A stretch of DNA of 23,024 bases from Desulfobulbus sp. Its GTDB lineage: Bacteria; Desulfobacterota; Desulfobulbia; Desulfobulbales; Desulfobulbaceae. This document shows positions 8,245 through 15,246 of this stretch, piece after piece (the stretch's first letter is position 1; each line of letters begins with the position of its first letter). Made by a program: the position numbers and the translations under genes. A model generated the notes under the pieces. The model was not told the origin of the DNA and ran no database searches. It saw nothing but the letters and a program-made list of their open reading frames with translations. The stretch lies in the NCBI GenBank assembly GCA_017998195.1, contig JAGODN010000005.1, positions 1-23,024 on the forward strand. The letters are read 5' to 3'.

Positions 8245-8286
8245 GGGTCTTCTCCTGTTTTGCTGTGCGTCCGACCTTCGGCTGGG

Positions 8287-9186
8287 TCAGACGCGCTCCG
8301 CGACCCTGAGCTTGGCGCTCCTGGCCCGCGGGTTGTCTTGTGTTTCCGCCGGTTGCGGTTCGATCGGCCTGCGGGTCAGCACCCGGTATGCCGGGTTGCC
8401 GGCAAAGGCCTGTTTGACCATCCGGTCTTCCAGCGAGTGAAAGGCAATGATGGCGATCCGGGCGCCGGTGGCCAGCACCGCCGGGGCCGTGACCAGCAGG
8501 CGCGCCAGGTTGTCCAACTCGGTGTTGACCGCGATGCGCAGGGCCTGGAAGACCCTGGTGGCCACATGGATACGCGGCGGGTGGAACTTCCTGGGTACTG
8601 CCGCGGCCACGATCTCCGCCAACCTGCCGGTGGTCGTCACCGGTTCCGCCTCGCGGGCCTCGACAAGGAACCGGGCGATGCGTCGCGCCTGCCGTTCCTC
8701 GCCGTAATGGTAGAACAGATCCGCCAGCTGCTCCTCGGACAGGCGCGCCACCAGGCCGGCGGCGGTCACCGGGCGGCGACGATCCATGCGCATGTCCAGC
8801 GGCGCGTCGGCGCGAAAACTGAAGCCCCGATCGCGGTCATCCAACTGCAGCGAGGAGACCCCCAGGTCAACCAGCAGGCCATCGACAGGGCCGACATTCA
8901 GTTTTTCCAGTGCGCTGGCGAGGTCCGCATAGGAGGCATGCACAATGCGCAACCGTTCCCGGTACGGGACCAGCCGTTCCTGCGCCCTGGCCAGCGCCTC
9001 TGCATCCCACTCGAAGCCGATCACCCGCCCGGAGGGCGCCGACCGCTCGAGCACGGCCTGGGTGTGGCCGCCAAGCCCGAGGGTTCCGTCCACGTAGAGA
9101 CCGCCGTCCCGGGGCTGCAGCCAGTCGAGCACCTCGTCGCGCAGGACCGGGACATGGGGCGGCGGCCCCGCAGGGTCCGGCCGCAT
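8287..9186 (-). CDS. rsmH: RsmH (MraW), 16S rRNA cytosine-1402 N4-methyltransferase
   Basis: RsmH methylates N4 of C1402 in the ribosomal P site of 16S rRNA using S-adenosylmethionine. The 299-residue protein has HVPVLRDEVLDWL near the start, the SAM loop YVDGTLGLGGHT (31-42), LLVDLGVSSLQLDDRDRGFSF, LDMRMD, and the C-terminal AFHSLEDRMVK and PRARSAKLRVAER motifs. Length is normal. Its ATG shares one base with the mraZ stop (TGATG), so the two are probably translationally coupled, as in most dcw clusters. Confidence 0.97.
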   Translation of the reverse strand: MRPDPAGPPPHVPVLRDEVLDWLQPRDGGLYVDGTLGLGGHTQAVLERSAPSGRVIGFEWDAEALARAQERLVPYRERLRIVHASYADLASALEKLNVGPVDGLLVDLGVSSLQLDDRDRGFSFRADAPLDMRMDRRRPVTAAGLVARLSEEQLADLFYHYGEERQARRIARFLVEAREAEPVTTTGRLAEIVAAAVPRKFHPPRIHVATRVFQALRIAVNTELDNLARLLVTAPAVLATGARIAIIAFHSLEDRMVKQAFAGNPAYRVLTRRPIEPQPAETQDNPRARSAKLRVAERV

Positions 9187-9647
9187 CAGAGCATGCCCAG
9201 GGTCGCCAGACCGTCGCTGAACTCCTCAAACGATTCGCGGGCCAACTTCGCCTCTTCCTGCCAGGCGGTTTTGTCCCAGATCTCGAAGTGGCTGAGCATG
9301 CCGTTGAGCATCACGTCCCGGCCGATGCCCATCCCCTCCCGCAGGGTCGGCGGCACCAGGATGCGGCCCTGTTTGTCCAAGGGGCATTCCGTCACGCCGG
9401 CAATGAGATAGCGGACAAACCGACCGAAATCCTTCGGCATATTCCCCTCATCGACCTGGCGGATAAGCTTTTCCTCGGCCGCTTCCCACGAGGCCATGGG
9501 ATACACCTTGAGGCAATTCTTCCAGTGGGTGGCAATGAGCGTATCGGAGCCATACTCTTCCCGGAGCACATCGCGGAAGCGGGCCGGTATGTTCAGCCGC
9601 CCCTTGGGGTCGAGAGTATGTTCCGATTGACCGCGAAACCGCTGCAC
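9186..9647 (-). CDS. mraZ: MraZ, transcriptional regulator of the dcw cluster
   Basis: MraZ is a DNA-binding protein that in other bacteria binds repeats upstream of its own gene and controls the dcw cluster. The 153 residues contain two SpoVT/AbrB-like halves: FRGQSEHTLDPKGRLNIPARF at the N-terminus and TECPLDKQGRILVPPTLRE in the middle. Length is typical. The start is GTG at 9647, supported by a strong GGAGGA site five bases upstream. The first gene of the cluster, it lies directly below a promoter and a four-copy repeat array that fits MraZ autoregulation. Confidence 0.96.
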   Translation of the reverse strand: MQRFRGQSEHTLDPKGRLNIPARFRDVLREEYGSDTLIATHWKNCLKVYPMASWEAAEEKLIRQVDEGNMPKDFGRFVRYLIAGVTECPLDKQGRILVPPTLREGMGIGRDVMLNGMLSHFEIWDKTAWQEEAKLARESFEEFSDGLATLGML

Positions 9648-9652
9648 TGAAT

Positions 9653-9658
9653 TCCTCC
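9653..9658 (-). promoter_or_regulatory. Ribosome binding site of mraZ
   Basis: GGAGGA on the minus strand, five bases before a GTG codon. It decides the non-ATG start of mraZ. Confidence 0.75.
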
Positions 9659-9686
9659 GCTCCGCACCCGGGGAAGGAGGGCAAAC

Positions 9687-9726
9687 ACTCCACCGTAAAC
9701 CCGTTTAAACCACTTTGCCCCACTCT
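9687..9726 (-). promoter_or_regulatory. Four-copy MraZ box array
   Basis: Read on the minus strand, four 10-bp units follow each other without gaps: AGAGTGGGGC, AAAGTGGTTT, AAACGGGTTT, ACGGTGGAGT. Each is a seven-base core close to AAAGTGG plus a three-base spacer. That core and 10-bp period match the operator repeats described for MraZ in other bacteria (TGGG or AAAGTGK repeats). The array lies between the candidate -10 element and the mraZ start, where it would block or modulate transcription. The first two units are closest to consensus and the last is the most diverged. Confidence 0.8.
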
Positions 9727-9734
9727 TTGCCTCA

Positions 9735-9763
9735 TTAGTAAACGAACCCCGCAGGTGAGTCAA
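9735..9763 (-). promoter_or_regulatory. Candidate sigma-70 promoter of the dcw cluster
   Basis: On the minus strand TTGACT (9763-9758, five of six matches to the -35 consensus) is separated by 17 bases from TACTAA (9740-9735, three of six matches to -10). Transcription would start at about 9728, right at the first MraZ box, leaving an untranslated leader of about 80 bases. The -35 element and spacing are good; the -10 is weak. Confidence 0.5.
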
Positions 9764-9861
9764 GCAAAAACACGTGGTCGAGACATTTCCTCCTGATCCA
9801 TTAAATAAAGAAAATTCAGTTGGTTAAGGAGAGAGTTCAGTCGTCCGGCGGCGACGCATGG

Positions 9862-9896
9862 AGGAAAGAAATGAGAACCCTTCCCGCAGGAAGGGT
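9862..9896 (-). terminator. Probable intrinsic terminator downstream of ruvB
   Basis: A perfect 8-bp stem, ACCCTTCC with GGAAGGGT around a four-base loop (9877-9896), is followed on the minus strand by a T-rich but interrupted tract (TCTCATTTCTTTCC). It lies about 120 bp below the ruvB stop and would separate the ruv operon from the dcw promoter. The imperfect T tract keeps confidence moderate. The stem is symmetric, but the plus-strand side has no T tract. Confidence 0.5.
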
Positions 9897-10019
9897 CGGG
9901 ACCGACTGTGCCACAAGGCGTTTTTCGCGCAAAGGAGAGGTAATCCGCTAAATGGCGCGGGGCGGAGAAGAGGCAGGGCCGCAAACTGCTCTGGTCGGGA
10001 GCGGACGGCGGGCGGGAAG

Positions 10020-11087
10020 TCAGGGTTTTTTCAGGGGATCCTCGAACAGGGTCGGCTGCAGCGGCGGGACGGAGCGGATCGGCAGGTTGAAATGCTCGTA
10101 GGCGGCCTGGGTGGCCATCCGGCCGCGAGGGGTGCGGATGAGGAAACCGGACTGGATGAGGAAGGGTTCGTACACGTCCTCCAGGGTGTTTTTCTCCTCG
10201 CAGACCGCGGTGGCCAGGGTTTCCAGGCCGATGGGCCCGCCCTGGAACTTTTCGATCAGGGTGAGCAGGATACGGCGATCCATCTCGTCCAGGCCGAGAT
10301 GGTCGACGTTGAGCATGGTCAGCGCCGCATCGGCCACCTCCCGGGAAATGATCGCGTGGCCGCCCACTTCGGAAAAATCACGCACCCGGCGGAGCAGGCG
10401 GTTGGCGATACGGGGCGTGCCTCGGGAACGTCGTCCCAGTTCCATGGCGCCGTCCGCGTCGATGCCGATGTTGAACAGCCGGGCCGACCGCTGGACAATG
10501 GTCACCAATTCCTCGGGCAGGTAGTATTCCAGCCGCAGAATCACCCCGAAACGGTCGCGCAGCGGCGGGGTGAGCAGGCCGGTGCGGGTGGTCGCGCCCA
10601 CCAGGGTGAACCGGGGCAGGTCCATTTTTACCGAGCGGGCACCAGGGCCCTGGCCGATGACCAGGTCGAGCTGAAAATCCTCCATGGCCGGGTAGAGTAT
10701 CTCCTCGACCACGTGATTCAGCCGGTGGATCTCGTCGATGAACAGCACGTCGCCGGCCTGCAGGCTGGTGAGAATGGCCGCCAGATCACCGGCCCGTTCG
10801 ATCACCGGGCCGGAGGTGACCTTTATGCCGGCGCCCATCTCGTTGGCGATGATATAGGCCAGGGTCGTCTTGCCAAGCCCGGGAAAACCGTGGAAGAGCA
10901 CGTGGTCCAGCGGCTCGCCGCGCTGCCGGGCGGCCTGGATGAAGATCCGCAGGCTCTGTTTGACCTGCTCCTGGCCGATGTAGTCGTCCAGCCGTCGCGG
11001 CCGGATCTCTTCACCCGGCTGCAGGTCGTCGTCCTGCGGACTTGCCGCCACCAGACGTCTGCCGGTCAGTTGTTCCTCGTGCTTCAT
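10020..11087 (-). CDS. ruvB: RuvB, Holliday junction branch migration ATPase
   Basis: RuvB is the hexameric AAA+ motor that drives branch migration with RuvA. From the ATG at 11087 the protein has 355 residues. It shows RPRRLDDYIGQEQVK (29-43), Walker A GFPGLGKTT (67-75), Walker B LFIDEIHR (115-122), the sensor segment GATTRTGLLTPPLRDRFG (164-181) and the C-terminal winged-helix motif GTPRIANRLLRRVRDF. An in-frame GTG at 11144 would add 19 arginine-rich residues and overlap ruvA. I prefer the ATG with GGTGAG upstream. The gene is last in its operon, 37 bp after ruvA. Confidence 0.97.
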   Translation of the reverse strand: MKHEEQLTGRRLVAASPQDDDLQPGEEIRPRRLDDYIGQEQVKQSLRIFIQAARQRGEPLDHVLFHGFPGLGKTTLAYIIANEMGAGIKVTSGPVIERAGDLAAILTSLQAGDVLFIDEIHRLNHVVEEILYPAMEDFQLDLVIGQGPGARSVKMDLPRFTLVGATTRTGLLTPPLRDRFGVILRLEYYLPEELVTIVQRSARLFNIGIDADGAMELGRRSRGTPRIANRLLRRVRDFSEVGGHAIISREVADAALTMLNVDHLGLDEMDRRILLTLIEKFQGGPIGLETLATAVCEEKNTLEDVYEPFLIQSGFLIRTPRGRMATQAAYEHFNLPIRSVPPLQPTLFEDPLKKP

Positions 11088-11124
11088 TCGCTCACCGTCG
11101 CCGCGCCGCCATTCGCCACGCCTG

Positions 11125-11745
11125 CTATCGCGCCGCCAGGGCACGCAGTGCCAGGCGGATCAGATCCTCCACCCGCAGGGTCTCGGGCGTTTCCGAGTGC
11201 TGCTGGGCCACCCGCAATGCCTCCCAGGCGGTGGCCTGCGGGTAACCGAGGTTGACCAGGGCCGAGGCTGCATCGGCGAGCAGATCGCCGCCGGCTAAGG
11301 CCGGCGCCTCCGCCTGCCCTGCCGCCGGCACGATCCCGCCAAGCGCGCCGACCTTCTCGCCCAGGTCCACGCAGATGCGCTGGGCCGTTTTCTTGCCCAC
11401 CCCGGGCAGGGCGGTCAGCCGGGCGAGATCCTTGCGCATGATCGCCTGGCGCAGGTCGGCCGCGCCGATGCCGGAAAGAATGGTCAGGGCCAGTTTCGGG
11501 CCGATGCCGGAAACCGTGACGAGCAGCAGGAACAGTTCCTTCTCCTCCGGTCGAGCGAAACCGTAGAGGGTGATCGCATCCTCGCGGACCACGGTCTGCA
11601 CGTGCAGAACGCAGGGCGCGCCAATCGCCGGCAGGGTATCGTAGGTGCGGCTGGAGATGAACACCTCGTAGCCCACGCCGTGGACATCGAGAATTACGGC
11701 GGCGGGTGTCCTGGTGAGCACCAGACCGTTGAGCGAGGCGATCAT
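11125..11745 (-). CDS. ruvA: RuvA, Holliday junction DNA-binding subunit
   Basis: RuvA tetramers hold the four-way junction and load RuvB. The 206 residues start MIASLNGLVL, the expected OB-fold beginning (compare MIGRLRG), followed by VHGVGYEV, YGF, the helix-hairpin-helix motifs VSGIGPKLALTIL and LPGVGKKTAQRI, and a C-terminal domain (ASALVNLGYPQATAWEAL) of the type that contacts RuvB. A TTG at 11760 could add five residues. Neither start has a good ribosome binding site, so I used the start conserved in the family. It lies between ruvC and ruvB. Confidence 0.96.
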   Translation of the reverse strand: MIASLNGLVLTRTPAAVILDVHGVGYEVFISSRTYDTLPAIGAPCVLHVQTVVREDAITLYGFARPEEKELFLLLVTVSGIGPKLALTILSGIGAADLRQAIMRKDLARLTALPGVGKKTAQRICVDLGEKVGALGGIVPAAGQAEAPALAGGDLLADAASALVNLGYPQATAWEALRVAQQHSETPETLRVEDLIRLALRALAAR

Positions 11746-11802
11746 CGGCGGTCGGGACAAACGGTCGGCAACACTATGCCACCGGTTGACGGGGGAAAAG
11801 GC

Positions 11803-12291
11803 TCACGTCCGCAACCGGCCGCCAGCGGCGGCGTGGTGGGCGTGACAGATGGCCACGGCCAGGGCATCGGCCGCATCCTGCGAGGGGGGCGAATCCAGGG
11901 CCAGCAGGGTGCGCACCATGGCCTGCACCTGGCTCTTCTCGGCCTGGCCGTAGCCGGCCACGCACTGTTTGACCCGCCGGGGGGTGTAATCGACGATTGC
12001 AAGCCCGCTGTGCAGGGCGGCCACCACGGCCGCGCCGCGGGCATGGCCGAGTTTGAGGGCCGAGCGCGGGTTGCGGTCGATGAAAATATCCTCGACCGCC
12101 GCCACCTCGGGGTGGTGGGTCTCGATCACCTCGCGCAGGTCGCGGAAGATGGTCAGCAGCCGCCGGGAAAAATCGGAATCCCCGCCGGTGCGGATGGTCC
12201 CGCAGGCGACAAAGCCGATCTCGTGACCACGGGCGCTGATCACGCCGTAACCTGTGATCCGCGAGCCCGGGTCGATCCCCAGGATACGCAT
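11803..12291 (-). CDS. ruvC: RuvC, crossover junction endonuclease
   Basis: RuvC cuts Holliday junctions as a dimer. The 162 residues contain the RNase H-fold acidic residues: D7 in MRILGIDPGSRITGYG, E67 in AAVEDIFI, and D139 and D142 in SQDAADALAVAICH. NPRSALKLGHARGAAV and YTPRRVKQCVAGYGQAEKSQV also match the family. The ATG at 12291 lies 22 bp after the yebC stop. An upstream in-frame extension to 12360 overlaps yebC and has no family support. Confidence 0.97.
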   Translation of the reverse strand: MRILGIDPGSRITGYGVISARGHEIGFVACGTIRTGGDSDFSRRLLTIFRDLREVIETHHPEVAAVEDIFIDRNPRSALKLGHARGAAVVAALHSGLAIVDYTPRRVKQCVAGYGQAEKSQVQAMVRTLLALDSPPSQDAADALAVAICHAHHAAAGGRLRT

Positions 12292-12313
12292 GGATTGGCC
12301 CGGCCGGCGCGGT

Positions 12314-13063
12314 TCAGGAGATCTGCTCCATGAGGCTGTCGTCGATGTCGAAGTTGGCATGCACCTTCTGCACGTCGTCGTGGTCCTCGAGGTTTTCGAG
12401 CAGACGCAACAGCGACCGGGCCGCCTTCTCCTCGGTGACCTCGATGGTGTTTTTCGGCACCATGGACAGGGTGGCCTCGGAAAAGGCGACGTTGCTCTTC
12501 TCGAGCCGGTCGACCACGTCGTTGAAGTCTTCCGGGGCGGTGACGATCTGGAAACTGTCCTCCTCTTCGATCACGTCCTCGGCGCCGGCCTCCAGGGCCA
12601 GGTCCATCAACTCCTCCTCGCTGACCCCGTCCCTGGCGACGGTGAGCGTGCCCTTCTTGTCGAACATCCAGGCCACGCAGCCCGACTCGCCGAGGTTGCC
12701 GCCGCTCTTGGCGAAGAAATGGCGGATGTCGGCCACGGTCCGGTTCTTGTTGTCGGTCATGGTCTCCACCAGCACCGCCACCCCGCCGGGACCGTAGCCC
12801 TCGTACATGATCTCCTCGTAGATGGCTCCGTCCAGGTCGCCGGTGCCCTTCTTGATGGCCCGCTCGATGTTCTCCTTGGGCATGTTCTCGCCCTTGGCCG
12901 CGGTGACGGCGCTGCGCAGGCGGGGGTTGCCCTCCGGGTCGCCGCCGCCCATGCGGGCGGCGATGGTGATCTCCTTGATCAGCTTGGTGAAGATCTTGCC
13001 GCGCTTGGCGTCATTGGCGCCCTTCTTGCGCTTGATCGTGCTCCATTTCGAATGTCCCGACAC
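12314..13063 (-). CDS. yebC: YebC/TACO1 family protein
   Basis: YebC-family proteins were long annotated as transcriptional regulators. More recent work links several members to translation, helping ribosomes pass difficult sequences such as polyproline. This 249-residue protein has the signature start SGHSKWSTIKRKKGANDAKR, KLIKEITIAAR, KGENMPKENIERAIKKG, YEGYGPGGVA, TDNKNRT and WMFDKKG. The acidic C-terminus is usual. The start is GTG at 13063 with a strong GAGGAG site. The yebC-ruvC-ruvA-ruvB order is widespread. Confidence 0.95.
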   Translation of the reverse strand: MSGHSKWSTIKRKKGANDAKRGKIFTKLIKEITIAARMGGGDPEGNPRLRSAVTAAKGENMPKENIERAIKKGTGDLDGAIYEEIMYEGYGPGGVAVLVETMTDNKNRTVADIRHFFAKSGGNLGESGCVAWMFDKKGTLTVARDGVSEEELMDLALEAGAEDVIEEEDSFQIVTAPEDFNDVVDRLEKSNVAFSEATLSMVPKNTIEVTEEKAARSLLRLLENLEDHDDVQKVHANFDIDDSLMEQIS

Positions 13064-13070
13064 GCGTGTT

Positions 13071-13076
13071 CTCCTC
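13071..13076 (-). promoter_or_regulatory. Ribosome binding site of yebC
   Basis: GAGGAG on the minus strand, seven bases before the GTG at 13063. It fixes the non-ATG start, which gives the conserved SGHSKW beginning. Confidence 0.7.
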
Positions 13077-13115
13077 TGATGTGGTAGCGAAAAAAATCTG
13101 CCGGCGCGGCGGCGT

Positions 13116-13718
13116 TCAGGCCGGTCTGCGGAAGCCCCGTCCGAGGACGAAGACCTCGCGGCTTTCCTGGCGGGAACTCTTCGGCTTCACCACCTTGACG
13201 GTGGTGAACAGCGGTTTGCATTCCTGCAGGAATTCAGGAAAGTCCTCCCCCTGAAAGACCTTGCAGTAGAGCGTGCCGTTTTCGTGCAGGAAAAGAGCCG
13301 ACAACTCCAGAACGCGCCGCACCAGCCTGAGCGAATGCTGGTGATCGGCATACTGGCTGCCGGTGGTGCGCGGCGCCATGTCGCTGAGCACCACGTGGAA
13401 TCCGGGCCAGTGGGTTTGCAGATACTCGACGAATTCGTCGGAACAAACATCATAACAGAGCCATTGGATTTCGGCATCGGCTTTTTGAACGGCCAGGTCG
13501 GTGCGCTGCAGGTCGGCGCCGACCACCAGCCCTTTCGCACCAACGATCCCGGCGGCATAGAGGCTCCAGCTGCCCGGGTGACAGCCCAGGTCGAGCACCC
13601 GCTGGCCAGGCCGGAGGAAGCGGTATTTCACCTGGGCCTCCTCCAGCTTGTACACCGACCGGGCCGGGTAGTTGTCCTTCTTCGCCTTCTTGAAATAGTA
13701 GTCCTGTTCCTTGCGCAT
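13116..13718 (-). CDS. rlmE: RlmE (RrmJ/FtsJ), 23S rRNA 2'-O-ribose methyltransferase
   Basis: RlmE methylates the 2'-OH of U2552 in the A loop of 23S rRNA, a late step in 50S assembly. The 200 residues carry the SAM loop VLDLGCHPGSW (41-51) and a KDKE catalytic set: K24 in SVYKLEE, D113 in LSDMAP, K153 in YCKVFQGED and E188 in SRQESREVF. The E. coli motif PGGW appears here as PGSW. A GAGGGA site lies before the ATG, and the gene begins six bases after the tRNA nucleotidyltransferase gene. Confidence 0.93.
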   Translation of the reverse strand: MRKEQDYYFKKAKKDNYPARSVYKLEEAQVKYRFLRPGQRVLDLGCHPGSWSLYAAGIVGAKGLVVGADLQRTDLAVQKADAEIQWLCYDVCSDEFVEYLQTHWPGFHVVLSDMAPRTTGSQYADHQHSLRLVRRVLELSALFLHENGTLYCKVFQGEDFPEFLQECKPLFTTVKVVKPKSSRQESREVFVLGRGFRRPA

Positions 13719-13724
13719 GTTCCC

Positions 13725-15245
13725 TCATTCACCGGACCCGTCGGGTCCCCGTCCTTGTGCCGCCACCAGGGACCGCGCTAGTCGCAGGGCCCCGTCGACG
13801 TCCTTCACCGCGCCTTCCATGCGCGCCTCTTCCACCGCGGCCAGGATCTCCCGGAACAGCGGACCCGGCACCAGGCGGAGGCGTTCGATCAGATCCCGAC
13901 CGGTGAGCAGCGGCGGAGCCGCCTGCACCGGGGTGACATGTTCGGCCCGCACCCGCTCGAGATGCGCGTACAGTTGAGCCAGTTCTTCCTCCATGCCCGC
14001 GACCCGCTCCGGTCCCTGCCCGGCCAGGGCATCGGCCATCGCCAGCAGAAACAGCCCGGGCAGACTGTCCCCGGCCGCCCGCACCAGGCGGATGGCGGCG
14101 CGCAGGGTCAGGGGGGCCGCGCGGGCCACGTTGGCCAGGTGAAAGGGCCGCATGTGCAGGCCGATCAGGTGGGCGACATGGTCGGTATCGCCGTTGCTCC
14201 AGCGCAGCCGCCGGGCCACCTGGCGGAACAACTCGGCGCCGCTCTGGTCGTGATTGTGGAAGGTGATCCGCTCGCCCCGCTGCACATCGACCGCGCGGGT
14301 GACCGGTTTGCCCAGGTCGTGGAGCAGGGCCGCCCACTTGAGCCGCACCCGGTTGCGCCCGGTGGCCAGGTAGGCGGCCAGCGGCCCGCCCTGACCGGGA
14401 AACCGGATCGCGGGCGCAAGGGTGAGCGCCTCCAGGTGGCGCAGCGCCTCCAGGCTGTGGCCGAGCACATCCAGATGGTGACTGGCCGGCTGGAGCATGC
14501 CCGAACCGGCCTGAAGTTCCGGCAGGATGTGGCCGAGCAGGCCGGTTTCGGCCATCTGCGCGCAGGTTCGGTGGGCCCGGTTGGAGGCCATGATCAGGTC
14601 GAGTTCATGCGCGATCCGCTCCGGCGCCGGGGCCACGATGAGCCCACCCTGCCGCCCTGCCATGGCCAGGGTGCCGGGGTCGATCCTGAAGTCGAGACAG
14701 GCGGCGAACCGGAACACGCGCAGCAGGCGCAGCGGGTCGGCGGTGAAGGCCTCGGGTCCGGTTGCGCGCACCACGCCTGCGGCCAGATCCGCCCACCCCC
14801 CGGTGGGGTCGAGCAGGGTGGTGCCGGCAGCATCCGCCCCGGGATCGAGCAACAGCGGATCGATCCGCAGGGCCATGGCATTGATGGTCAGGTCCCGCCG
14901 GGTGAGGTCGTCGAGGATGTCGGTCGCGCCCTCGCGGAACGCGGCAAAATCGACACTCACCCCGCCGCTGACCACCCGGGCCGCTTCCTCGTCCCGCCCC
15001 AGGGCCACCAGGGCGCCGCCGCACAGTTCGGCCAGCCGCGCCGCCCAGGCACGGGCGCCGTCCCTGACCGTGAGATCGATGTCCGCCGGAGTCACCCCGC
15101 GCAGCAGGTCGCGAACCACCCCGCCGGCCAGATAGAGCGGCGCGCCCTGTTCCCCGAGGACGATTGCCAGGTGGCAACGCAGCCAGCCGGGCAGGAGGTC
15201 CGTCACCCGCCGGCCGAGCGGTTGCGGCGAGCGCGGTGGCCGCAT
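13725..15245 (-). CDS. Class II tRNA nucleotidyltransferase / poly(A) polymerase family protein with HD domain
   Basis: The 506-residue protein has the class II nucleotidyltransferase head: LAGGVVRDLLRG (39-50), the metal-binding D55-x-D57 in PADIDLTV, RRDLTINAMAL (116-126) and DPLRLLRVFRFAA (170-182). An HD phosphohydrolase-type domain follows (LLHDLGKP about 307-314, FHNHDQSGAELF about 329-340). Members add CCA, CC or only A to tRNA 3' ends, or act as poly(A) polymerases; the sequence alone does not settle which. The ATG at 15245 follows the upstream stop by one base (TGAGATG). An extension to 15281 would overlap the PP-loop gene and has no family support. It sits with rlmE and a tRNA thiolation-like gene, which fits RNA maturation. 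Confidence 0.85.
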   Translation of the reverse strand: MRPPRSPQPLGRRVTDLLPGWLRCHLAIVLGEQGAPLYLAGGVVRDLLRGVTPADIDLTVRDGARAWAARLAELCGGALVALGRDEEAARVVSGGVSVDFAAFREGATDILDDLTRRDLTINAMALRIDPLLLDPGADAAGTTLLDPTGGWADLAAGVVRATGPEAFTADPLRLLRVFRFAACLDFRIDPGTLAMAGRQGGLIVAPAPERIAHELDLIMASNRAHRTCAQMAETGLLGHILPELQAGSGMLQPASHHLDVLGHSLEALRHLEALTLAPAIRFPGQGGPLAAYLATGRNRVRLKWAALLHDLGKPVTRAVDVQRGERITFHNHDQSGAELFRQVARRLRWSNGDTDHVAHLIGLHMRPFHLANVARAAPLTLRAAIRLVRAAGDSLPGLFLLAMADALAGQGPERVAGMEEELAQLYAHLERVRAEHVTPVQAAPPLLTGRDLIERLRLVPGPLFREILAAVEEARMEGAVKDVDGALRLARSLVAAQGRGPDGSGE

Positions 15246-15246
15246 C

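Larger units (their letters stand above)
9648..10019. other. Intergenic control region between ruvB and mraZ
   Basis: This 372-bp gap without a convincing gene separates two minus-strand operons. It is visibly richer in A and T than the coding DNA around 9740-9850 (for example ATTAAATAAAGAAAATTC). It holds the mraZ ribosome binding site, the MraZ boxes, the promoter and a terminator-like hairpin. I see nothing recognisable in about 9900-10019. No tRNA or other structured RNA is apparent. Confidence 0.7.

Noticed and set aside
9760..9984. Possible 74-codon gene on the minus strand in the ruvB-mraZ gap
   Set aside because: It runs through the terminator-like hairpin and the -35 element, has no ribosome binding site of note and no recognisable sequence.
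11088..11144. GTG start giving RuvB 19 extra residues
   Set aside because: The extension is arginine-rich, overlaps ruvA and is not part of the family; the ATG at 11087 fits better.
12292..12360. N-terminal extension of RuvC
   Set aside because: RuvC begins with MRILGIDPGS; the 23 extra codons overlap the yebC end in another frame and are low complexity.
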